Shown piece after piece: positions 8,176-17,092 of a stretch of DNA of 64,000 bases (its first letter is position 1; every line of letters begins with the position of its first letter). The DNA comes from CALOCV01 sp942491955 (GTDB lineage Bacteria > Chlamydiota > Chlamydiia > Chlamydiales > CALOCV01), in NCBI GenBank assembly GCA_942491955.1, contig CALOCV010000015.1, positions 1 to 64,000 of the forward strand. The letters are read 5' to 3'. Under the pieces are notes generated by a model. The model worked only from the letters and a program-made list of their open reading frames with translations, searched no databases and was not told the origin of the DNA. The position numbers were made by a program, and so were the translations under genes.

Positions 8176-9354
8176 ATGGAAGTTCACCCTACTTCTTTTT
8201 CGTACCCACCTACACCTGAACCAGATAGGCATGTGGAACATACTGCATCAAACAGGGATCTCGAGCTGGAAAAAGAAGAGTGTTTGAATGACATTCTACA
8301 AAAAATTAAGAACCAACAATTTTATCCAGCGCAATTAGAATATACCGTTTTTTGTTCCACTTATCCAGAAGAGCAAGAGAATAAAAACCAAGTTATTCAA
8401 GCATTTTTTTATAAATACATTGCTTTAGCAGACTTTAGGAATGCATGGGAGTTGATTAAAGGGCATTGGGGAGTCCGTTCGAAAGATTGCCAATTCCTAA
8501 AGTTAAAAGGCATATGGCAAGACGCATTAGTCATATACAAAGAACAATTCCAACCGTTTACCAATATCAGAAAAACTGCGGTAGATGAGACAGCATTACA
8601 CAAGGAAACACAAATTATGGAAACGACTTCATCTACATCGAGTGGTGCTAGTATGAGCGCCATTTTGCAATTATCAGATAGCAGGAATACCTCAGACGAA
8701 TACCCAGCAAGCACATCGAAAGGGGATGCAACAGAAAGCACATTTGACAAAGTAAAATTTTTGGAAAAAATCCAACAGAAAATCCAACAAAGAAAACTGT
8801 TTGGCGCCGAATTGGCTTGTGAAATAGCTTTGATAATGAAACCTACCGATGAAGACATTGTAGCTATTTTTGTTCGCGTATTAATTCAAAGGGGAGATTT
8901 TAAAAAATCATTGGAGATTTGCAATCAAGTATGGGGAGTTCGTTCCGAAAATACGACTTTCCTTAAGGTTCAAATGGAGTGGCAAAAGGCTCTCAAAGAA
9001 CAGACACCATCTACCTCTTCCAGTAGCGAGAAAAGCGTCGTCACCAGAGATAAAATTTTTACAATGATTAATAAAGGACAATACAGAAATGCGATAGAGC
9101 TCTTAAAAACGCAACGTGTAACCGAAGAAAATTTATGGTTATTGGGAAGAGTTTATCTTGCACAATGCAAATATAAAAAAGCAGGTATATTTGCCGATAA
9201 AATTCTGCAAATCAGTCCAGAAAATATTCAAGCATTTTGTTTAAAAAGTCGAGCAAACGTGCATTCGCCTAAGAAGGCTCAAAAGGTGCTCAAATTGGCA
9301 AGAGAGTGCTTAAAAATATCCAAGATCCTAACAAAACCCAAATCTCGGAAATAG
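8176..9354 (+). CDS. TPR-repeat protein, N-terminal part of a probable split gene
   Basis: A 392-residue protein that starts MEVHPTSFSYPPTPEPD. It has two related modules (about 30-115 and 190-285), each ending in a near-identical WGVRS...FLK...W..AL motif and followed by Ser/Thr-rich linkers, and then a TPR block with LWLLGRVYLAQCKYKKAGIF. The last residues (KISKILTKPKSRK) do not look like TPR, whereas the overlapping frame beginning at 9306 continues the helix naturally (LKNIQDPNKTQ). A one-base loss in the AAAAA run near 9312 would explain this. Substrate and partners are unknown; TPR scaffolds are abundant in environmental chlamydiae. Protein 11222-12190 resembles its C-terminal end. Confidence 0.7.
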   Translation: MEVHPTSFSYPPTPEPDRHVEHTASNRDLELEKEECLNDILQKIKNQQFYPAQLEYTVFCSTYPEEQENKNQVIQAFFYKYIALADFRNAWELIKGHWGVRSKDCQFLKLKGIWQDALVIYKEQFQPFTNIRKTAVDETALHKETQIMETTSSTSSGASMSAILQLSDSRNTSDEYPASTSKGDATESTFDKVKFLEKIQQKIQQRKLFGAELACEIALIMKPTDEDIVAIFVRVLIQRGDFKKSLEICNQVWGVRSENTTFLKVQMEWQKALKEQTPSTSSSSEKSVVTRDKIFTMINKGQYRNAIELLKTQRVTEENLWLLGRVYLAQCKYKKAGIFADKILQISPENIQAFCLKSRANVHSPKKAQKVLKLARECLKISKILTKPKSRK

Positions 9355-11222
9355 AAATAGGAATCGCTGAAAGCTGGATGTATCGAAGTATGGGGGATGT
9401 CGATAGAGCATGCGAGGCGAGCCAAAATGCTTTGGAACAAGTAGAGGGGAGCCAACAACAACAAGTAACCGTTACAGAAACTTGGCTTTCAGCCGCTTAT
9501 GATGATGCTGTGACACAAAATACAGAGACTCTTTTATACGATTGCAGCGCAATTTTAGAGAAGAATCCCCTTCATGTAGAGGCGCTAGTATTGCAGGCAT
9601 TAGCTTGGCATAAAAGCAAAAGGTATTCGGAAAGTCAAAAAAATTGTCTATTGGCCTATCAAACGAATCCAAAAAACTATCTCGTATTGGCAATCTCGGG
9701 ATTGTTACTGTACTTGAATGGTGACACTGAGAAGGCTCTTGAACGGATATATGAGGCAATCTCGATCGATCCTCAATGTAGAATGGCTGTTGAAAGTCTC
9801 ATCAAAATATTAATAAATGAAAAGAGCTATCGGGAAGCAAAAGCCGTATGTAAGGAATTTCTCGAGAACAAACAGGACTCAAAAATAAGCAATTTCGACG
9901 AGCAATTAAAAGATTTATTAGATAATGATCTGGGAAAATCGGGTTTCTATTATCTTCCTATCGACAGGTGGCTCAATCAAGGTGAATACAAAAAAACACA
10001 TAATTATTTAGATAGCGTTCTCAAGCATGATCCAGAAAATCGAAGAGCTCTCTCCAAAAAAGCTAAAACACTCCTTGCAGAGCGTCGTTTTGAAGAGGCA
10101 AATTGCGTTGCAGAAACGCTTGGTTCTCTAGGGGTCGATCCAGTCTACGTTTTATGTCTAAAAAGCCATGCAGCAAGAGAGGGAACTAAAGCTCTGGAGT
10201 ATGTACAAGAAGCAGTATACGTTCTGAACGGAATGAGTTTTGATGATAAGGCAAAGGAGGCAAAACAGATTGAGGTCAAATTGGCAAGTGGATGGGCTCT
10301 TCTTAAGAATCAGGATTATACTGAGGCTGCAGCTGCGTTTCTTACAGCACAGGTGTTGAGTGATCAAAATAGCATTGAAGCAACGATGGGGGAAGCATAT
10401 GCAAATTATTATTTAGAACAATACAGTTATGTACTCGCTTCGATCGAAAAAGTTTTGTCAGATCGGAATGATTATGAAGCATTAGCGATAAAGGCTCGCA
10501 GTTTATACATGCTGTCAAAAGTAGGACAGGCTTATATAGAAAATGCTCATGAAACATCACTAGAAGCTATTGCCATGAATCCTGTTGCTTATGAGACTCT
10601 CCTTGTTTCCGCAGAAATTACTATTGAAAGAAAAAATTTTGAATCAGCGAGTGATTGGGTCAAGAAGCTTATCAGATTATTCCCTCATGAAGATGCGGGG
10701 TATCGACTCTATTTGGAAATGCCTAAGGCTTTTGAAGTTGATGAACTGGAAGTAGAAGAAAAAATCAAAGCACTCATTGCGAGACATCCAGAAGACCAGC
10801 ATCTAAGAAAACGATTGGGTAACTATTATTTTCATCATAAAAATTATACGGATGCGTATAAGATTTTCGCTTCACTTGTGCAACAAGACGAACTGCCAAA
10901 AAACGAGATAGACGAAGAACTATATGAAAAAATAGCGGAGTGCCATTTTAGAAAAAAACAATATGAACTTTGTTTTCTTGTGCTTAATAACTTACAAGAA
11001 AAGAATGTGGATAACCAGCTTGTAAAAGAGCTACAACCTCTTGTTAGTCAAAAACTGGAACAAGAGAGAGAAAAAAAAGAAGAGGAGCGGCCTAGAAGAA
11101 AGAAAAGAAATTTATTGAATAAAATAGGTGGCCTATTCGGAGGGGGGAAACAGGGCGCACGACGGACTCAGGTAGATACGCTAAAATTAAAATCAGAACT
11201 AGCAAAACAGGATAGAAAATAA
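9306..11222 (+). CDS. TPR-repeat protein, continuation of the preceding frame
   Basis: The frame is open from GTG 9306 (638 codons) and overlaps the upstream gene by 49 bases in another frame. It holds many degenerate 34-residue helical repeats, for example ALAWHKSKRYSESQKNCLLA, LNQGEYKKTHNYLDSVLKHD and YYFHHKNYTDAYKIFASLV. The end is a basic, Lys/Arg-rich stretch (ERPRRKKRNLLNKIGGLFGG). There is no good ribosome site before the GTG. If the frames are joined, the protein is about 1,010 residues. Its stop TAA overlaps the next ATG (TAATG), so the third TPR gene is coupled. A cytosolic scaffold role is inferred only from the repeats. Confidence 0.7.
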   Translation: MLKNIQDPNKTQISEIEIGIAESWMYRSMGDVDRACEASQNALEQVEGSQQQQVTVTETWLSAAYDDAVTQNTETLLYDCSAILEKNPLHVEALVLQALAWHKSKRYSESQKNCLLAYQTNPKNYLVLAISGLLLYLNGDTEKALERIYEAISIDPQCRMAVESLIKILINEKSYREAKAVCKEFLENKQDSKISNFDEQLKDLLDNDLGKSGFYYLPIDRWLNQGEYKKTHNYLDSVLKHDPENRRALSKKAKTLLAERRFEEANCVAETLGSLGVDPVYVLCLKSHAAREGTKALEYVQEAVYVLNGMSFDDKAKEAKQIEVKLASGWALLKNQDYTEAAAAFLTAQVLSDQNSIEATMGEAYANYYLEQYSYVLASIEKVLSDRNDYEALAIKARSLYMLSKVGQAYIENAHETSLEAIAMNPVAYETLLVSAEITIERKNFESASDWVKKLIRLFPHEDAGYRLYLEMPKAFEVDELEVEEKIKALIARHPEDQHLRKRLGNYYFHHKNYTDAYKIFASLVQQDELPKNEIDEELYEKIAECHFRKKQYELCFLVLNNLQEKNVDNQLVKELQPLVSQKLEQEREKKEEERPRRKKRNLLNKIGGLFGGGKQGARRTQVDTLKLKSELAKQDRK

Positions 11223-12190
11223 TGACACCCACTTTTCCCACTATTCGTTTTCTTAATGTGATACCAGACGCTCTTTGTACTGGAAATTACACTAATGCCA
11301 TTCGATTTCTGAAGAAACAACAAAACTCGGAACAAAAATATCTCTGGTTAGCGGAGGCATATCTTGGGCGAGGCAATCAGAAAGAAGCAGTGCGCTATGT
11401 CGAAAAAGCACTTGTTCTTAATACGAGAAGCATCCAGGCGTATTGTTTACAAAGCCGGTTGTATCCAAAAGATGCGCTTAACATCTTGCAAATCGCTTTA
11501 TCTCATCTACAAACCATGGAAAAGGAGAACGTTTGTTCTCTCCTAAAAACTTATGGTTTAGAAGATGGTGATAGAGGCGAGGATCTTGAACCCAACAAAG
11601 AAGCCCATATTTTCGAAGGAAAATATCTGTCCATACTTCTAGGTCGTTTAGAAGATAGTTCAAAAAAAACACAAGAGTCTATACAAGGCGAGGTGTATTC
11701 AACCAACAAAGAAAGATTGCATCTTTTAGGTACTGTTTATAATGAACGAAGTCGTATGTATCGCTTGCAGGGTGACTACCAACAAGCCTTAGAGGTAAGT
11801 CAACAAGTCAATCAACACGATGGATTGAATATGCAAGGGTGGTTAGAAACAGCGCTTAACTATCTTGCTTTAAATCAAATAGAAAATGCTGTGAAAAGTT
11901 GTGAGCAAGCGTATCAACACGCTCCCAAAGTAGCGGAAGTGTGTGCTGTTAGAAGTCTTGTGTACCATTGTTGTGCTGATATGCAAGAAAGTAAAAAAAT
12001 GTACGAGGAAGCATTGATGATCAATCCCTTCAATGCGCTTGCTCTTGCCTTGAAAGCAAGAGACTCCTCAGAGACGGATCTTCTACAAAAAAAATCTCGA
12101 GAAAAAAGCCCAAGATTCGATCCAACAATATTAGTCCCTTTTGAGCAGGCTCTTGACTCTCCCGTCTCTTTACAAATGGGTGACGCTTAG
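11222..12190 (+). CDS. TPR-repeat protein, third gene of the cluster
   Basis: A 322-residue protein whose ATG overlaps the upstream stop (TAATG). The N-terminal block with YLWLAEAYLGRGNQKEAVRY followed by SIQAYCLQSR is closely similar to the end of the first TPR gene (LWLLGRVYLAQCKYKKAGIF, then NIQAFCLKSR), so the cluster arose by duplication. Additional TPRs include RSRMYRLQGDYQQALEVSQ and ALNYLALNQIENAVKSCEQA. There is no signal peptide or membrane segment. The C-terminus is a short disordered tail. The function is unknown; the three frames form one operon. Confidence 0.75.
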   Translation: MTPTFPTIRFLNVIPDALCTGNYTNAIRFLKKQQNSEQKYLWLAEAYLGRGNQKEAVRYVEKALVLNTRSIQAYCLQSRLYPKDALNILQIALSHLQTMEKENVCSLLKTYGLEDGDRGEDLEPNKEAHIFEGKYLSILLGRLEDSSKKTQESIQGEVYSTNKERLHLLGTVYNERSRMYRLQGDYQQALEVSQQVNQHDGLNMQGWLETALNYLALNQIENAVKSCEQAYQHAPKVAEVCAVRSLVYHCCADMQESKKMYEEALMINPFNALALALKARDSSETDLLQKKSREKSPRFDPTILVPFEQALDSPVSLQMGDA

Positions 12191-12239
12191 GTATTCTTTG
12201 CTTCCGAGGCCGTGATGAAGCAAATGCTACAGTTTCACG

Positions 12240-12361
12240 ACAAATGCAAGGCCGCTTTTTTAGCGGCCGCGGGGGTATGGGGGCCTGGGCCCCCAGAAAA
12301 ACATCCAATTTATTAGAATGCGATGTGCAATTTTCTGTTAAGAAAATTGCACATCGCATTC
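12240..12361. repeat. GC-rich dispersed repeat followed by a palindromic hairpin
   Basis: Bases 12245-12300 contain a GGCCGC inverted pair and a GGGGGTATGGGGGCC stretch that recurs at about 22907-22965 (AAGGCCGCGCAAGCGGCCTT, then GGGGGTATGGGGGAAC). Directly after it, 12317-12361 is a perfect inverted repeat with arms GAATGCGATGTGCAATTTTC. The core GCGATGTGC recurs at 18591, 19806 and 49402. The hairpin could end transcription of the TPR operon, but it lacks a U-tract and belongs to a mobile-looking family. Confidence 0.6.
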
Positions 12362-12385
12362 AGAAAAGATAACTCAAGGAATGCT

Positions 12386-13342
12386 ATGTCAAATCGGGTG
12401 AAAATCGTTATCATCGGTTCCGGGCCCTCTGCATGGACAGCAGCAATTTATGCAGCACGGGCGAATCTTGAGCCTGTCGTGTATGAAGGCTTTTTTAGTG
12501 GCCCCCCAGGGGGGCAGTTGATGACCACGACCGATGTCGAGAACTATCCCGGATTCCCTGAGGGCATTTCTGGTCCCGACTTGATGGAGCAGTTTAAGAA
12601 ACAAGCCGTCCGGTTTGGTACCACAGTGATTACGGACGATGTCATGCATGTGCAGCTAAAGGATCACCCCTTTGTCGTCAAAGGGAATTCCAATTGCCAT
12701 GTGACCAACTCGCTGATCATTGCAACAGGTGCTATGGCAAAGCGCCTTGATATTCCCGGAACACGAGATGGCGAGTTTTGGAATAAAGGCGTATCGGCTT
12801 GTGCTGTCTGTGATGGTGCCATGCCCATCTTTCGGAATAAACCCCTATACGTCATCGGAGGGGGCGATTCGGCCATCGAAGAGGCAACCTTCCTCACCAA
12901 ATTCGCTAGTAAGGTCTACCTCGTTCACCGCAGAAACGAACTAAGAGCCTCCAAAATCATGCAAGAACGCCTTTTTAAACACCCAAAAATCGAAGTCCTT
13001 TGGGATAGCGTCGTGGCACTTGTTGACGGAGACGATGTCGTTCGCTCCATCACCATACAAAATGTAAAGACAAAAGAAAAAACCACACACGAAGCTGCAG
13101 GACTCTTTTTTGGCGTCGGCCATACTCCCAACACCGCTTTTCTTGAAGACCAAATCGCATTGCATGAAAACAAATACATCAAAGTGAAACCCGGTACTTC
13201 ACAAACCAATGTCCCCGGCGTCTTCGCTGCAGGCGATGTCTACGACTTCGTCTACCGACAAGCGGTAACAGCCGCAGGAATGGGATGCATGGCAGCTCTC
13301 GAAGCCGAACGGTGGCTTGCCGAAAAAGGGTACGCAGAGTAG
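12386..13342 (+). CDS. trxB: Thioredoxin reductase
   Basis: A 318-residue FAD/NADPH enzyme of normal length. The FAD motif is GSGPSAWTAAIYAARA (residues 11-26), the redox-active pair is C139/C142 in SACAVCDG, the NADPH motif is GGGDSAIEEATFL, and the C-terminal FAD motif is FAAGDVYDFVYRQAVTAAG. It reduces thioredoxin in the cytosol. ATG 12386 follows an AAGGAA site; the upstream extension of the frame is palindrome sequence and is not coding. The next gene lies 161 bases downstream, beyond GC-rich repeat sequence. Confidence 0.95.
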   Translation: MSNRVKIVIIGSGPSAWTAAIYAARANLEPVVYEGFFSGPPGGQLMTTTDVENYPGFPEGISGPDLMEQFKKQAVRFGTTVITDDVMHVQLKDHPFVVKGNSNCHVTNSLIIATGAMAKRLDIPGTRDGEFWNKGVSACAVCDGAMPIFRNKPLYVIGGGDSAIEEATFLTKFASKVYLVHRRNELRASKIMQERLFKHPKIEVLWDSVVALVDGDDVVRSITIQNVKTKEKTTHEAAGLFFGVGHTPNTAFLEDQIALHENKYIKVKPGTSQTNVPGVFAAGDVYDFVYRQAVTAAGMGCMAALEAERWLAEKGYAE

Positions 13343-13503
13343 AGGTTTTTTTTTTTGGCCCTGCCCCAAACCCCGCTGGGGCCGTGGGCCCCAGACCCCG
13401 CGGCAGCTTGCGCTGCCTTGCGTTATTTTCCCTTCGTTTCTTCGCTGTGCGATGAAACGAAGGGAAAATAACATAGTTGATCTGTGGTGGTTAGGAAAGG
13501 TAT

Positions 13504-14313
13504 ATGAAATATTGCATTTTCTTCTTATTTTCATTTACATCTCTTTTTGCGAGAGAAGAAATGCCTTGGTTTGAGCAGCCTTTTGAAATCCAAACGCGTC
13601 TGGATAGTCGTTACCAACATTTTTCTCAGATACAGCGCCCAGGTACGAATGTTGCCTATCACTCAGATGATCTTTTTGTTCGCCTTAGTGGAGAGGTCTC
13701 TCCTTGGCAAGATATCGATGCTGAGATCGAACTCAACCTCGCCCATACCCTACAACGGCAGTTCGCCTTTGACAGCTTTCGCCTTACGGGGCGTTATCTT
13801 TTCTATGACGATCTTCTTGGTGACCCCTTGAGTCTTGCTGCCGGTGCCACACTGACAAAAGCTTGGAAACACGCCGTGCGCGACCCCAGTACCTTCTACC
13901 ACGGCCGCCTCGAAGCCGAAGCCCATTGTGCTATAGGCAGAGAAGTGCCTTGTGCACCCATGTGGCTGATGCGTTTTTGGACATTTGTAGCTCTCGGTAT
14001 TGCCGATACAGGCTCTCCATGGTGGCGCTGGAACATTGCCTGGGAACACAATTTCTGCGATCGCCACTATTTACGCCTCTTCACCCATACCCTATGGGGG
14101 GCAGGTTCCGACGCTTTCCCCTCCCTTATCGACGATTTCGATAGCTACGGCCTCATCCACCATCAGTCCGTCGATATCGGCATCCGCTACTTTTATATCA
14201 TCCCCTACTTCGGTAACGTCAATATCACCTACTCCTACCGCCCCTATGCCCTTAATTTCCCTTTATCCACCCATAACATCACACTACAATTTCTCTACAT
14301 CATCGGCTTCTAG
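13504..14313 (+). CDS. Outer-membrane-like exported protein
   Basis: A 269-residue protein with a signal peptide (MKYCIFFLFSFTSLFA, then REE). The mature part is rich in aromatic residues and in alternating polar/hydrophobic strands, for example AEIELNLAHTLQRQFAF, WWRWNIAWEHNF and VDIGIRYFYIIPYFGNVNIT, and the C-terminus ends in a beta-like strand (NITLQFLYIIGF) with terminal Phe, as in proteins folded by BamA. An outer membrane beta-barrel is therefore the best inference. No named family was recognised. The 3' end overlaps the convergent M20 peptidase gene by 30 bases. Confidence 0.6.
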   Translation: MKYCIFFLFSFTSLFAREEMPWFEQPFEIQTRLDSRYQHFSQIQRPGTNVAYHSDDLFVRLSGEVSPWQDIDAEIELNLAHTLQRQFAFDSFRLTGRYLFYDDLLGDPLSLAAGATLTKAWKHAVRDPSTFYHGRLEAEAHCAIGREVPCAPMWLMRFWTFVALGIADTGSPWWRWNIAWEHNFCDRHYLRLFTHTLWGAGSDAFPSLIDDFDSYGLIHHQSVDIGIRYFYIIPYFGNVNITYSYRPYALNFPLSTHNITLQFLYIIGF

Positions 14314-15699
14314 TAGTTCGATGGTGCGGGCGATCATGAGGCAGCCTTTTTCTAGGCGGTCGGTGCTGAAGTGCTCGTTAGGGGCGTGGATGGCGTCGGA
14401 GTCGAGGCCGAGGCCGAGGAGGACGACGTTATTATTAAGGGATGTTGTAGCGAGGGTGGGAGCGATGGGGATGGAGGCACCTTCGAGGGTATAGAGGCAA
14501 GGTTTTTGGTAGATTTCGGAGAGGGCTTGGGCGAAGGCTTGTGTTGTGGGGTGATCGGGGGAGGTTCGGAGGGCGGTGCCGTGGCCGGGGAAGATGTTAG
14601 AGGAGAGTTGGACACCTTTTGGGGTGAGGTTTTTGAGGTAGGAGACGATGGCGTTGGCGATGGTGGAGGGGTTTTGGTTGGGGACGATGCGGCACGATAT
14701 TTTTGCTGATGCGGTGTGAGGGATGACGGTTTTGAAGCCTTTACCCGAGTAGCCGCCGGTGATGCCGTTGATTTCGAGGGTGGGGCGCAAGCTGCGGCGT
14801 TCTGCTGGGGAGAACTTGCTTTCTCCTCCGAGAGGAGGGCAACCGAATTGGGAGGAGAAGGTATTTTCGTCGAAGGAGAAATCGATGGCGGTTTTTTCTT
14901 TGTCTGTTAGTGGGATGATGTTGTCGTAGAAGCCGGGGACGGTGACGGCACCTGAGGCGTCATGGAGTTGTGCTAGGAGGGAGCAGAGTACGTGGATCGG
15001 GTTTTGTACAAGGCCGCCGACCATGCCGGAGTGGAGGTCTTGGTTGGCTTCTGTGACGGCGATTTCTAGGGTGAGGATGCCGCGTGTGCCTAGGGTGATG
15101 GCGGGTTGTGTGGGGGAGGGGATGGCGAGGTCGACGATGGCGACGGCATCATTTGCGAGTTCTTTTTGTTTTTGAGGGAGGATTTTTGTGAGCCCTGGGC
15201 TGCCGACTTCTTCTTCTCCTTCGATGAGGAGTTTGATGTTGATGGGGAAGGTGTTGTGGGTTTGTTTCCAGAGGCGGAGGGCTTCGAGGACGTAGAAGCA
15301 TTGACCTTTATTATCTTGGGCGCCACGGGCGTAGACGTTGCCATTGCGTAGGGAGGGTTGGAATGGGGGAGTTGTCCATTGGTCGAGGGGGTCGGCGGGT
15401 TGGACATCGTAGTGGTTGTAGAGGAGGAGGGTAGGTTTGTTGGGTCCTGCTTCGAGGGAGGAAGCGAAGAGGATGGGGTGGTTATCAGTGGGCCAGAGTT
15501 CGGTATGAAAACCGAGACTAGCGAGGGTATTGGAGAGCCATTGGGCGCAGGCTTGAACGTCGGGGGTATATTGGGGATCAGCGCTGACGCTCGGGAAGGA
15601 GAGGAACTGAAAGAATTCTTGAAGAGCAGCTTCTTTTCTTTTGTTGTAGGCGTCACGCCATGGTGTAAGGGGATCTTTGTCCTTCATAGGATGCATCAT
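14284..15699 (-). CDS. M20 family metallo-dipeptidase
   Basis: A 471-residue protein with the M20 zinc peptidase layout. Metal ligands and catalytic residues are visible: H96 and D98 in YNHYDVQP, D129 in RGAQDNKGQ, the EGEEEVGS motif at 160-167, and the C-terminal HAPNEHFS histidine. The dimerisation (lid) domain lies in the middle, with TRGILTLEI and DLHSGMVGGLVQNP. This subfamily (CNDP/DapE-like dipeptidases) cleaves dipeptides in the cytosol, which would help an intracellular bacterium use host peptides. The start may be ATG 15699 or the Met four residues later. The stop codon region overlaps the next upstream M48 gene by 4 bases (same strand). Confidence 0.88.
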   Translation of the reverse strand: MMHPMKDKDPLTPWRDAYNKRKEAALQEFFQFLSFPSVSADPQYTPDVQACAQWLSNTLASLGFHTELWPTDNHPILFASSLEAGPNKPTLLLYNHYDVQPADPLDQWTTPPFQPSLRNGNVYARGAQDNKGQCFYVLEALRLWKQTHNTFPINIKLLIEGEEEVGSPGLTKILPQKQKELANDAVAIVDLAIPSPTQPAITLGTRGILTLEIAVTEANQDLHSGMVGGLVQNPIHVLCSLLAQLHDASGAVTVPGFYDNIIPLTDKEKTAIDFSFDENTFSSQFGCPPLGGESKFSPAERRSLRPTLEINGITGGYSGKGFKTVIPHTASAKISCRIVPNQNPSTIANAIVSYLKNLTPKGVQLSSNIFPGHGTALRTSPDHPTTQAFAQALSEIYQKPCLYTLEGASIPIAPTLATTSLNNNVVLLGLGLDSDAIHAPNEHFSTDRLEKGCLMIARTIELLEADDVEKL

Positions 15700-16484
15700 A
15701 TCAGAATGAGAAAAAGAATGCCGAGGAAGAGAAAGAAAAAGTAAAGAGAGAGGGTGACATAGACCTTGCGGTGGTGTTGTTGGACGAGGGAGGGGTTGTC
15801 GATCGCGCGATAGAGGAAGTCGATGCGGCTATGGAGAGATCCGTGGTGCCAATTGGGCTCATGATGGGTGTTGCCCGTTGCTTGGGCGAGGTGTTCGAGG
15901 GCTTGGGCCATGGTATGGGGAGGAAGTGGTGTGTGGAAGATGTGGAGATCGGCTTGTCGTTCGAAGAGGCGGGAGAAGGAGCCGAAGACGAAGCGGAAGT
16001 AGAGGGTGAAGAGGATGACGTAACCAATAAAAGCCATGAATGGGAGAAAGAAGTTCGAGGGAGATTGGGGTAGTGTTTTTATGAGAAGAGAGAGTTTTTC
16101 TGTATCGATGACTTGCAAGAGGAGGGAAAAGAGGGCGAAGAGGACGATGAGGCCGAGGAAGATAAAGGGGTAGAAGATAAGGTGTTTTCGGTAACTATGA
16201 CCAATTTCGTGGATGAGGATCGCTTCGATTTCTTCATCGGGGAATTGTTTTAGGAGGTTTTTGGTGAAGAGGATGTAGCGGAAGGGGTAGATGGTGCCGA
16301 TGATGGCCGCGGTGAGGAGGTCGTCCATGGGGGGCCAGAGGAGGATTTTGCCATAGCGGAAGTGGCAGGTTTTGCAGGTGTTTTTTAGGCGGTCGTATAG
16401 AGGAGAAGGGGGGAGAGAAGGGCATTGCCAGCAGGAGACCATGATCCAAGGCATGGTGAAGAAGAGGGTGAGGAAGAGGGTCAA
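15696..16484 (-). CDS. M48 membrane metalloprotease, catalytic half (gene interrupted by TGA)
   Basis: From 16484 (TTG) the frame gives 262 residues. It carries the zinc motif H92-E93-H96 in LIHEIGHSYRKH, the third ligand region RLFERQADLH and several membrane segments, as in Ste24/HtpX-type M48 proteases that cleave membrane proteins. The frame is open well upstream of the TTG: it reads through to the TGA at 16623-16625 and continues in the same frame into the 16623-17042 gene. The two parts therefore look like one M48 gene of about 450 codons split by a stop. Residues between the TGA and 16484 (for example FIAPFIIPYLALLILIDTLA) are membrane-like, so coding continued there. It may be a pseudogene or restart internally. 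Confidence 0.7.
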   Translation of the reverse strand: MTLFLTLFFTMPWIMVSCWQCPSLPPSPLYDRLKNTCKTCHFRYGKILLWPPMDDLLTAAIIGTIYPFRYILFTKNLLKQFPDEEIEAILIHEIGHSYRKHLIFYPFIFLGLIVLFALFSLLLQVIDTEKLSLLIKTLPQSPSNFFLPFMAFIGYVILFTLYFRFVFGSFSRLFERQADLHIFHTPLPPHTMAQALEHLAQATGNTHHEPNWHHGSLHSRIDFLYRAIDNPSLVQQHHRKVYVTLSLYFFFLFLGILFLILI

Positions 16485-16622
16485 AAATAGGAGGATGGTA
16501 GCGATGGTGGGGAGAGGGAAGAGAGCGAGGGTATCGATGAGGATGAGAAGGGCTAGGTAGGGGATGATGAAGGGGGCGATGAAGCCGACTTGGGTTCGAG
16601 CAAAAGAGGAAGGGGAGGAATT

Positions 16623-17042
16623 TCAGCCTCGCCAAGAGTGTTGTGCCCATCCGTAGTAGAAGGTGAAGAGGCCTCCAAAATAGAGGAGGAGGGGAGGGAG
16701 GATGGAGAGAGTTTCACTCCATGAGAAGGGGGGAATGGATCGATAGGAGGGGCCGAAGCCGAGGCCGAGGTAGAGAGTGAGAAAAAAGATGAGGAGGGTG
16801 GACTGGGCGCGATTGATGGCTGTTGGTTTAGGAAGGTGGGTTTTTTTTCCCATGGTATAGAGAAGGAGGAGAAGGAGGAGGGAGAGGCCGAGGAAGAAGG
16901 AGAGGGGAGAGGAGGCGAAAAGGGAGGGGAGATCGGGGGTGGAGGCGATGAAGAGGAAGAGGATGAGGAAGAAAAGGGAAGAAAACATGGAAAAAACTGT
17001 TTTTGTGGAAAAATCAGTATAGCAGACAAAGAATCGAAACAA
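16623..17042 (-). CDS. N-terminal membrane part of the interrupted M48 protease
   Basis: A 139-residue frame with four hydrophobic segments. It ends WAQHSWRG at TGA 16623-16625, in frame with the HEIGH-containing sequence downstream. The first plausible in-frame methionine after the poorly hydrophobic start is MFSSLFFLILFLF. M48 proteases of this type carry several N-terminal helices before the protease domain, which is what this piece provides. A single change (for example TGG or CGA to TGA) would explain the break. If the gene is dead, this part would be a free membrane fragment. Confidence 0.6.
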   Translation of the reverse strand: MFRFFVCYTDFSTKTVFSMFSSLFFLILFLFIASTPDLPSLFASSPLSFFLGLSLLLLLLLYTMGKKTHLPKPTAINRAQSTLLIFFLTLYLGLGFGPSYRSIPPFSWSETLSILPPLLLYFGGLFTFYYGWAQHSWRG

Positions 17043-17092
17043 TAATAAAAAAATTTGTTATAATTAACATAGTGAGTTCAAAAGGGGGCATA

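Noticed and set aside
12317..12361. Plain intrinsic terminator after the TPR operon
   Set aside because: The hairpin lacks a T-run and its core recurs elsewhere, so it is better called a repeat, although it might still stop transcription.
14250..14350. Replication origin at the strand-composition switch
   Set aside because: Two genes overlap here, there are no DnaA-box clusters and no dnaA or dnaN; local codon use can explain the change.
14352..15744. Open frames of 60-190 codons on the plus strand across the M20 gene
   Set aside because: Glu/Gly-rich antisense reading of a pyrimidine-rich gene; the minus-strand frame has clear M20 motifs.
16623..16625. Selenocysteine reading of the TGA in the M48 gene
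   Set aside because: The position is in a membrane/loop stretch, not an active site; no SECIS-like hairpin was noticed and the lineage is not known to use selenocysteine.
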